In this document: piece by piece, positions 54,930-64,000 of the stretch | Layout: every line of letters starts with the position of its first letter | Numbering within the stretch: the first letter of the stretch is position 1 | Source: Heterohyrax brucei | Taxonomy: Eukaryota; Chordata; Mammalia; Hyracoidea; Procaviidae | Assembly (NCBI GenBank): GCA_028571685.1 | Contig: CM053140.1 | Span: 63,060,201-63,124,200 of the forward strand | Direction: 5' to 3' | DNA length: 64,000 bases | Notes under the pieces: model-generated | Databases searched by the model: none | Told to the model about the DNA's origin: nothing | The model's input: only the letters and a program-made list of their open reading frames with translations | Position numbers and translations under genes: made by a program

Positions 54930-57254
54930 AGTATACAACATACATCAAACACCAGTCTCTGGCTTCTAGATGTTCAGATCATAGTTATTCTCCATGATCT
55001 TTGATTATCAAAAGCAGAGTTAAATATAATGGACCCAGAACTATTTAAAAAAAAAAAAAAAAAAGGTTTTTTTATTCCTTCCCCAGGACAGTGAAAGACA
55101 TAAAAACACTGCATCAGAGGTACCTGGATTATTCTTTGGTTTAAAAAAAGATCTTTTAAAGTCTGTTGCCCATCCTTCCCTAAAGAACTACACGGGCTTT
55201 CAAGAATGTCAGAGGCAGTGTGTTAGAGAGAATATAAGGCAAAATTTAAATTTGGAAAAGGTACTTGGACATTTTCTCAGAGAGGATGAATCTCCCCAGT
55301 ATGGTTTCTGCTGGGGTCTGTACTTAGAGGACAGAGATAGTAGGTAGACTGAATCCTAGTTGGATAAATGCCTGATTCTTTGTTTCTGTATTTAACTGAG
55401 TAGATCACTCCAATGCAAAACCACTTTCATGAGTTAAGAACTCCAGGAAAATCTAAACAGCCTTAACCTTTAGGTTAAAATCTGAATTGGTTCCTTCATT
55501 TAAAGTCTGATACTCATGGCACAAAAGAATTTAAACTGTAAACCCATGTAATGAAAATCAGCTGCCTTTTTGACCCCATCTGTGCCCCCCACGATCCCCC
55601 CCAGGGGCTTTGATTTTGGTCAATACAAGGCAAGGTACATTCTTCACACTGCAAGGTGTGTCTGTACATTCATACTTTACTCGGCGTGCAGGTGAGGGCA
55701 GCTGCTGGAGGGCAGACGGCTCACTTTTCCATTCCTCAGTGCACTGAGATCAGTACCAGCAGCCTATGAAATAGAATCCACTGTGGGTTGACTGGTTTTG
55801 TTTTTCCAGTCAACTCTAGAATCTTCATAAACATATCAGCCAGTATTTGTAGTTTTCACAGGGCAGATTGTTTGCCAGGTCCCTGGCACACTCCTGTCTG
55901 GAAGAAAGTATGTCCAAAGTATCCTTAGTGATACTTTGCTAAGAAGTTTTGGTTGTTTTCTTGGTTACAGATTCGGCCATAGATTTCTAAACAGCCCCTG
56001 TAAGGTTGAGAGAGAAAAAGATTAAGTTTATACTTTCTGCAACTTGAAATGATACGGTAGACAGTTTACAATGAACCTCTGAAGTCTAGTTAGTGCATGC
56101 TGTGTTGGGGAGAGGTAGACAGAGTATGATGCACATAAGATCTGGATGGTTTTCCTCCAGCAAATATGTGAGTGCCTCCTATTCATAAGATGGAATGAGT
56201 AGTATCTGTGTATATGTGATGGGAGGGAGCTAGCTAAAAATTTCCTTTGCCCGTGTTAACTTCATTTATTACAATGCCTGAAATTATGTAGTTTTATTGC
56301 TTTGGATTAATTGTTGCCTTTTCCCTGTTTTTAAATCGTATCCACACTTAACAGATCATTTTCTTCAATTGCAAAGTTCTCATCGTCTCCCAAACAAGTG
56401 TAAATCAGTTTTGTCTGGATAAAACATAGTAAAACAAAATCCTGGTTAAGTTAGGGAAAGCATCATTTATGATAGTTAACTTGTGAATTTGTATCCAAAA
56501 TGTAAGTTCAAATGGGAAGTTAAAATAAAGTTTATGGGTATCTATATAACATGACAAGACTTTCTTTTATCCTTAATATCTAAGGTGGACTCTGACCTAG
56601 ACCTTAATAAAGACTGAAGATACTGGTAAAACACTGGGGCAGGGATCCTCAACTGAATGTTGTTTATTTTTGTTACATTAACCAGGTGTATAAAGGCACT
56701 ATTTTGACTACTTTGTTAAAGGCAAAATGAACAGGGTATCCAAGTGGGATGTTAGCCAAGGCTTCATTGGTTGGAAAGATGGCTTCATGTTTGCCAGCCA
56801 CTTCCCAAATGTCAGAAATATGCACATCTTTCACACTTCTACCCAAAATCACAGCTGTTGCATAACTTAACTATGTATAAGGTGTGTTGCTTCTTTAACG
56901 TTAATCAGTAATATTCCCCGGCCCATAAATACCTTCCTTAATCAGCCTTTTTTCACTTACAGATTTATTTGCCTTTTCTCCTTAGCCTCTTTTATCTGAG
57001 TTTTGATAACAGAACTGTTTTCTTTGCCATTTTAAGGAAATTCTGAATGGCAGGTAGGATGTGAAGCAAGTGAGAATGCACAGTCTAAATGGTTAATCCT
57101 GTTACAGAGTTCCTAGTAGTGATAGGGCGTGTGTACTTAGAAACTGAGACAGTCCAAATGAATCCTTTGTCTGTGAACCACATGTTTTGGGGGTATATAT
57201 TGTCCCTAAATGACTTGTCATTAAACACAAAGTTTTAAAAAGACATTAGTATTA
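54930..57254 (-). other. SYNC: SYNC 3' UTR
   Basis: Sequence after the SYNC stop with no AfroSINE or LTR in 2.3 kb, in contrast to the repeat-dense flanks. That fits an exon under some constraint. A long A-tract is at about 55050-55064. No open frame here is supported. Confidence 0.6.
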
Positions 57255-57381
57255 TTAGGAAAGCAGGTGGGGTATAAGCACCACTCTTCTACCCACAGGA
57301 TCACCTTGAGACTGGGTCTCGGTTCCACCTGTCTGGGAAGTAGGAGTCTCAGCCTGTTCCAGGCTCTTGGGTTGCATAGCC
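57255..57381 (-). CDS. SYNC: SYNC (syncoilin) last coding exon
   Basis: After a TTAAAG acceptor the minus strand reads AMQPKSLEQAETPTSQTGGT and ETQSQG, then DPVGRRVVLIPHLLS before TAA at 57257-57255. The first part agrees with the syncoilin C terminus as I remember it (PKSLEQA..TSQ.GG.ETQSQG). The human protein, as I recall it, stops soon after SQG, so this reading has about 13 extra residues. Syncoilin is a divergent intermediate-filament protein of muscle that binds desmin and alpha-dystrobrevin. Confidence 0.8.
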
Positions 57382-57481
57382 CTTTAAGAAAAGAGAGCCA
57401 TTTTCCATCTGTTCAAGTATGAGCACAATTTGCAAATCATTTTCCCTTGAGCAGTGTTTGTCCTCCCTACCATCCCCCTCA

Positions 57482-57688
<207 letters not shown>

Positions 57689-58716
57689 TTAAAAGTTGAA
57701 CACTGTCCATTATCATTTATAAAGTGCTTTCTTATCACAGCAGTATTCAGCCTGGTATTACTGTCATTTGACACATTAAGAATCTGAGGTTCACAGGGTT
57801 AAGCATCTTGACGGTGACACTGCTTTTGAAAATGTGACCTGAAAGGACTCTTTGTTAAACGCAGCTGACTTTTTAATAGAACCCTGGAAAGGGTGGACAC
57901 ATACTCAGGTTTGTGGAAACCATTTGTAAAATGCTGGGTAGACTTACAGTTGCACAACTGATAGAAGTCTGTTTAGAAAATAACTTCATGTTTTTGTAGA
58001 AAACTCTTGTCGATAATTTATTTTTTTCTCCACTATCTTATTTTGTATTCCTCATGCTCATTTGTTTTACTTTTTGGTGGAGCATCTTGAAAATCAGTTG
58101 TTATCTCTGTAGTACTTACCTTGATATCACAATGCACATAAAAGGTTTTTTGTTTTTAGTAAGAATAATAGCTGTCCTATGTAGTTAATTTCTTGAATCT
58201 TATTACACAAAAAGACTGAATTTATTTAAAATTTCTCATAAGTTGGAAGTTAAAGATGCTATCTATGCCTAGGAGACCCTCAAGAGCTTTCCTAGAACTG
58301 TTCATTTCCCATTCTACCAAGGCCAGGCTGGGGTGCATTCTGTACATTAGCTCTGTCCACTGTTAATGCTGGGGGATGAGGTAAGGAAGATGCTAGCATG
58401 TGTGAATCTCAGCTTTAATCGACCTCTGGCAACACAGAGATCCTCACCACATAAAAGTGAACATCTACATACCTCAGTGTCCCCGTTTCCCAAATCACAC
58501 TAACTAGCAAACCTGTTAACTTGGATGACGGCATAAGTATAAGCTCAGGCAGGCGATCTGCACCATCAGTGATGAACTTTGATAGGGTTGGACAGTTGTC
58601 ACTGGAATAATGGAATGTGCGAATACTAGCCTTAAGAACACTTCAGTTGAGTGTAAAACCATTAGTTTAACTTCTTGTTTCTTTGTACATCTTTTTAATG
58701 TGGCTACTAAAATCAG

Positions 58717-58880
58717 GGAGTCCTGGTGGCATGGTGGTTAAGAGCTTAGCTGCTAGCCAAAGGTCAGCAGTTCAAATCTACCAGCTGCTCCTTAGAGAAT
58801 TAATGGGGCAGTTCTGCTCTATCCTATATGAGGATCACTGTTGAGTCAGAACTCACTCGATGGCACCTAATAATAACTAA
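58717..58880 (+). mobile_element. AfroSINE copy
   Basis: AGTCCTGGTGGCATGGTGGT head and TTGAGTCAGAACTCACTCGA tail ending in GGCACCTAATAATAAC. Confidence 0.92.
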
Positions 58881-59348
58881 AAAATCTAAAACATTTGCAT
58901 TTTGTAGGGGACAGTTCTACCCTAGCCTGACCAAAGCTTAGATCACAGACACGGCTCCTGCAGCTTCTCCCATTGAGACAGCGTGCCCCGTTTTCTTTGC
59001 TTGTCTACATCGTATCCATCAATCAAGGGCCAGGGCATGTCAGTCACCAGTGTGCCCAATACCAAATCATCATCCCCCTTCCTCTAATCTCAGCAGCACT
59101 TTAGCAATATTCCCAATTTAATTTTCTTGGGTACTAGTTAGGCCAGAGGTGGAAAAGATAAGGGTATCTCAAGAAGAGAAAAAGCTGACAGGTCCTGTGG
59201 AAACACTGATGAAGGAGCATATAGGGTGTCAGAAGAAATAAACAGTTTTAAAGGATAAAAGTTCTGGTCAAATGTACAGTTACAGAATTAAAGGAAAATG
59301 TGGCCCATTAAAACTGCAGGTAATTTAGGGTGGCTGTGAGGAGGTGCG

Positions 59349-59480
59349 CAAACCCTGGTGGCATAGTGGTTAAATGCTGCAGCTGCAAACCAAAAGGCTG
59401 ACGGTTCAGATCCACCAGGCGCTTGAAAACGAATGGTTCTGTGTACTAAAGAGTCACTACAGGCAGTGGGTTTGGCTTTG
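59349..59480 (+). mobile_element. AfroSINE copy with internal deletion
   Basis: AAACCCTGGTGGCATAGTGG head and B box GGTTCAGATCCACCAGGCGC. Most of the body between CTTG and the tail is lost. Confidence 0.88.
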
Positions 59481-60432
59481 AGGGTTTTTTTGTTGTTGTT
59501 GTTGGTTTATGTTTTGGTGATGAGATGCAAGAAAGGGAAGGTCTTTGGCAACCGCCCACTCATACCACTGTCTTTCTGTTCCTTTCTAACTTACCATCAC
59601 ACTGTAGGCCCTTAGTTGTTAGTGTGTCCAGTTTCCTTCACAAAATGATGTGTGAGATATTCAAACAATATATTCCGTATTTTAGTTAACAGCATTGGGA
59701 ATCGACCACTCTCGAGTTAAAAGAAACCTTGAGATCATTCTCAACAAATCTCACATCCCACCCACTGTAACCAGTCACCAAGTCCTACTCGTTTTACCTC
59801 AAATCCCTCCCATAATCTTTCCCTCAGAAGGTCAAAGTGTTTATTCAAGGCTCTCAGTCGACATTCCATGCTGTCATCTAGTGTGAACCCAGGTGCCAGG
59901 CATCATGGTAAATGAGTGCTTTGCCAATATTGTTCATTCCTTGTAACAGCACTATGACAGGACCGTTACTAGTAATTCCATTTTACATGTGAGAGAACTA
60001 AGCTAGAGGTTAAATAATTTGTCCAAAGTTAGTTTCCTTGTTAGTAAGTGGTAGAGCCAGAATTTGCCATAGATAGGCTTAGAGTTCATGCTCTTTAGGA
60101 CTATGCTTTTTCTTTCTAAAAAAATTACACATATAATTATTACCTCATGTCACTGCCTAAAAATAACCGTTGAGTCATTTTCAGATTTTTCTGCTACATC
60201 AGAATGCCCCTGCCTCTCTAGAGTTATCTCTGCTTTTACCTGTTTCGTATATTGATGTTCTGTGTAAAATTTTGTTTTGGGGAAAAGTGTATGGCATTGG
60301 AAATCACTAACCTAAAGAATACATAGAATTGTGTAAAATCTGGTTTTGATCCCTACCCAGCCTCATCTCTACTTCTGACATTCCTGTTGATCCAGCCACA
60401 CTGAGCTGCTCACTTCTCATACCATGTCATTT

Positions 60433-60562
60433 CATGCTTTTGTGCTTTCATACAAGCTGTTCCTTTGCCTGGAATGTTTTTCCCTTGTGTGCTGAATCAT
60501 GCTTTTGTGCTTTTATACAAGCTGTTACTTTGCCTGGAATGTTTTTCCCTTGCCTGTCGAAT
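60433..60562 (+). repeat. 65-bp tandem duplication in an L2-like repeat
   Basis: 60433-60497 and 60498-60562 are two units of exactly 65 bp, each starting CATGCTTTTGTGCTTT and ending in GAAT, with a handful of differences. Confidence 0.9.
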
Positions 60563-61384
60563 GAATTTATTCCTCAAGGCCCAGCTCAGATAACATGGTA
60601 GTGGTGAAGTGCAGACTTGAGCTGAATCGCTCAGGGTCAAGTCTTGCTCTGTCTCTTCCTAGCTGTTGTAACCGTGGACAAGTAACTTCTCTGTGCCTCT
60701 ACTTCTGTTTTCTCATTTTCAAAAGCTGCTGGTGGAGTTCATACCTACCTCACAGAGCTCTAAGGAGTAAGTGGGTTATTGACATATACAAAATACTTTT
60801 GCCTGGCATGTAGCAAATGGTCAAAAAGTCCTAGCTGTTGTTGACCTTGTATGAAATTTCCTGTCGCATCCCCAGGCACGGGAACCATGCCTGTTTTGTG
60901 GGTACAGTGCCTTTTTCCTGCAACTAGAGCTTTGTAGCACGTTGACATGTGTTACTTCATTAATTCTAAGATGCTTTTGACATTTTAACATCAACTCAGG
61001 ATGCATCTTAAAACGAACAGTGTCTTAGATTTGGTAAAATACATTAATTTTACCTGATATCCTTTCTGGACTGCAAATTTTGATGGCAGGAACCCCACCT
61101 TTCCCGTCTCAGTTGTCAACACTTAGCTCACTGCTTGGTACACAGTAAATAGGTACTTAGAAAATCTATTGAATAAATGATGATGGTGGTGATGGAAAAG
61201 AAAAAAGTTTGCAACTCTGGATTAAAGTTTAAGGATTAAAGGGACACCACTGCCATGAGTCAGACCTGACTTGATAGCAGTGGGATTGATAAGTAATCAA
61301 GTGTTACTTTGACAAACACTAAGTTTAGGGAGCCATTTCAGAAAGAATTAGCTTCTTCAGACTTTGATTCCTCTTTTAATTGTG

Positions 61385-64000
61385 GTACAGCAATAGGATA
61401 AGTTCCTATCAAGAATGTGGTTCCAGAGACTATCGTTGCTGAGTTGCTGACAGAAAACTTCCCAGAAATCATGAAGGAAGAGAATATAGACATCTCAGAT
61501 GCATATCGTATGCCACCCAATATAGATCTCAAAAGACTCCAAGGCATAATCAAGCTTAACAAAATGAAACATAAGCAGCAACTCTTAAAGGCAGCAAGAC
61601 TCAAAGCAAAGCTAACATTCAGAGGGAAACCCTGTAGGCTTTCGTCAGATTTCTCAGCAGAAACCATGCTGGCACAGAGACAGTGGCATGACACATTTAA
61701 AGCCTTGAAGGAGAAGAACTTCCAACCAAGAATTATATATCCTGCAAAACTATCTTTCAAATACGAAAGTGAAATTAAGACATTCCCAGATAAACAGAAA
61801 CTCAGAGACTTTGTAAAAAGCAAACCAAAACTACAAGAAACACTGAAAGAAGTTCTTGGCTTTGGCTTAGAAGAACAAAATCACCAACTTTATATTTTAG
61901 AATGACACATCATTCAGAATTCTGCTGAGTTAGGGAAGGCTCCAAAGTCAATCACAGCTTTAATACTGAAAGAAACAATCCAGTGATTATCATGAAAACT
62001 GTGGTGCCATCATATTAAAAAGAGCGATGTACTACAGTCGTTATAATCCTTCCAGATGGAGAGGAAGAGGACAAGACTGGTAGTAGTTAAAATTGGGTTT
62101 ATATATAGTTTATTAAGGGGGATCATAGGAGCAGCTGTAAAGCACAACAAAGATGTAACATACCATTTCAAGAAATATAACAGCAGTCTCAACAACAAAA
62201 CCAGCTCTGAAAAAGGTGAAAAATCAACTCGCGAATAAGAATGTCCCAGAACAGACTAATGAGAACAACAGAGAAAACATCAACACATATCACAATGGCA
62301 GCAGTGAACACATACCCATCATTAATTACATTGAATGTGAATGGACTGAATGCTCCAGTAAAGACACATTGAGTGACATCTTGGATCAAAAGACATGACC
62401 CATCCATATGTTGTCTACAAGAAACTCGCTTGACACCTAAAGATAGGAACAAACAAAGGATAGAAGACTATATATCAAGCTAACAATGAACAAAGAAGAG
62501 CAGGTGTGTCAATTCTAATCTCAGACAAAGTCAATTTTAATGTAAAATCTACCACTGTGGACAAAGATGGACACTTATTGGTGAAAGGTTCAGTACACAA
62601 GCAAGACTTTATTAAATATTTATGCACCTAATATCAGAGCACCTAAATACATCAAAGAAACACTGATTACACTCAAAAAAGAGATTACTCCACAATAATA
62701 GTGGGAGACTTCAACACTCCACTCTCAATACTGGACAGATCATCTAGAAAAAAGCTCAGTAAAAAATACAGAAGACCTTATTGCCACAATTAACCAATTA
62801 AACCTTATCGACATATACAGAACTTTCTACCCATCAGCAGACAATTACAGCTGCTTCTCCAGTGCACATGGAACATTCTCCAGAATTGACCATGTGTTAG
62901 GACATAATGCAGTTCTCAACAAAATCCATACCATTGAATTACTGCAAAGCATCTCATATCATAAAGCCATAAAAGTCTAAATCAGTAGCAGAAAAAACAA
63001 AGAAAATGGAACTCTTGGAAACTGAACAACATCTTGCTAAGAAAACCATGGGTTATAGAAGAAATCAAGGATGAAATAAATTCATGGATTCCAATGAGAA
63101 TGAAAACACTTCCTACCAGAACCTATGGGATACAGCCAAAGCAGTGCTCAGAGGTCTGTTTATCTCCATAAATGCACACATCTGGAAAGAAACCAAATCA
63201 AGGAACTAACCTTACAGTTTGAACAAGTAGAGAACAACAGAGGAACCCCTCAGGGACCAGAAGAAACAAGATCATAAAGATTAGAGCAGAGCTAAATGAA
63301 TTAGAGAATAGAAAAACAATTGAAAAAATTGAAAAGACCAAAAGCTGGTTTTTTGAAAAGATCAACAAAATTGACAAACCACTGGCTAAACTTACTAAAG
63401 AAAAACAGGAAAAGAAACAAATAACCCAAATTAGAAATGAGAGGGGAGTTGTCCCAACAGATCCAACAGAAATAAAAAATATCATAACAGAATGCCATGA
63501 AAGACTGTACTCTAACAAATTTGAAAATCTAGAGGAAATGGACAAATTGCTTTACTCATACCACCTACCCAAATTATCACAACGTGAAGCAGAACTTAAT
63601 AAACCCATGACAAAGGAAGAGATTGAAAATGTCATCAAAACAATGCCAACCAAAAAAAGCCTGGGCCCAGATGGCTTCACTGCAGAATTCTACCAAGCTT
63701 TTAGAGAAGAGTTATCTCCAATACTACTGAGACTATTGATGCAGAAAAGGCATTTGATAAAGTCCAGCACCTATTCATGCTAAAAACTCTTAGCAAAATA
63801 GAAATCGAGGGCAATTGGCACAACTAGCATTTTGCTAATAGGGCTCTCTGCACCCCAGATTGGTGAGTGGCATCTGGGGTCTTAAAAGCTGCCAAGCTGC
63901 CATCCGAGGGCACAGCAAATGGTCCCAACTCAGCAGGAATGGATGCTCATCGAAGACCAAAATGACATGGAGTAAAGACAACCCAGAAAATAGAGACCCA
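61385..64000 (+). pseudogene. Defective L1 retrotransposon (ORF1 and ORF2 remnants, 3' end)
   Basis: The element is truncated inside ORF1. The frame 61417-61905 encodes the C-terminal half of ORF1p (RNA-binding and C-terminal domains: LTFRGKPCRLSSDFSAETM, LKEKNFQPRIIYPAKLSF, DKQKLRDF). From about 62290 ORF2 begins (the endonuclease region, recognisable around 62320-62950 in broken frames). The RT N-terminal part is at 63598-63730 (EEIENVIKTMPTKKSLGPDG). ORF2 then jumps at about 63730 to sequence matching a later RT block and, at about 63830, to the 3' UTR. Frameshifts and stops make it inactive. It runs to the window edge. Confidence 0.88.
61417..61905 (+). pseudogene. L1 ORF1p, C-terminal half
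   Basis: 162 codons open from the first Met, ending in TGA. It lacks the coiled-coil N terminus of full L1 ORF1p. The opposite-strand frame at 61338-61823 is its shadow. Confidence 0.85.

Noticed and set aside
58920-59100. Further SYNC exon on the minus strand
   Set aside because: No heptad-like coding run flanked by AG/GT in a compatible phase.
61338-61823. 161-codon minus-strand open frame
   Set aside because: Antisense shadow of the L1 ORF1 remnant.

Overview
This is a window of nuclear DNA from a placental mammal, almost certainly an afrotherian of the elephant/hyrax/manatee group. Two things support this. The gene order is ZBTB8A (+), ZBTB8OS (-), RBBP4 (+), SYNC (-), the order I know from human chromosome 1p35. 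More than 40 copies of a tRNA-derived SINE are present, with a CCCTGGTGGC-type head and a GAGTCGGAATCGACT-type tail, which is the AfroSINE family. An RTE-clade LINE and an L1 with a distinctive 3' end accompany them. The species itself was not determined.

Layout. 1-4918: the last two coding exons of ZBTB8A and their introns. 4919 to roughly 9000: its probable 3' UTR. 9.4-24.4 kb: mostly repeats (AfroSINE, RTE, L1 tails, solo LTRs). 24947-40782: ZBTB8OS (archease) on the minus strand in seven coding exons, including one of 25 bp. 40783-42707: the head-to-head interval between ZBTB8OS and RBBP4, holding ETS-type motifs at one end and a CpG island at the other. 42708-54008: the complete 12-exon RBBP4 coding sequence (425 codons plus stop; every exon junction checked for phase), followed by a ~0.9 kb 3' UTR. 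54.92-57.25 kb: 3' UTR of SYNC on the minus strand, then its last two coding exons (57255-57381, 57522-57646). 57.65-61.4 kb: SYNC intron or flank with old MIR/L2 and AfroSINE copies. 61.38-64.0 kb: a defective plus-strand L1.

The genes are housekeeping or muscle genes with no operon-like link. RBBP4 is a histone chaperone subunit of chromatin complexes, ZBTB8OS is the cofactor of the RtcB tRNA ligase, ZBTB8A is a BTB/zinc-finger regulator and SYNC is an intermediate-filament protein. ZBTB8A/ZBTB8OS and RBBP4/SYNC are convergent pairs; ZBTB8OS/RBBP4 is a divergent pair.

I found no new multi-gene system. The observations most worth a second look are: candidate poly(A) signals of RBBP4 and SYNC only 32 bp apart on opposite strands; an inverted pair of mariner 3' ends in a ZBTB8OS intron; solo LTRs with intact target-site duplications, one of which splits a SINE; a 3' tail shared by the RTE and the AfroSINE; three copies of one target site around two SINEs; a 65-bp tandem duplication; a paired repeat in RBBP4 intron 3; a NAGNAG acceptor in RBBP4; and a zinc-ribbon-like cysteine pattern in the ZBTB8A tail.
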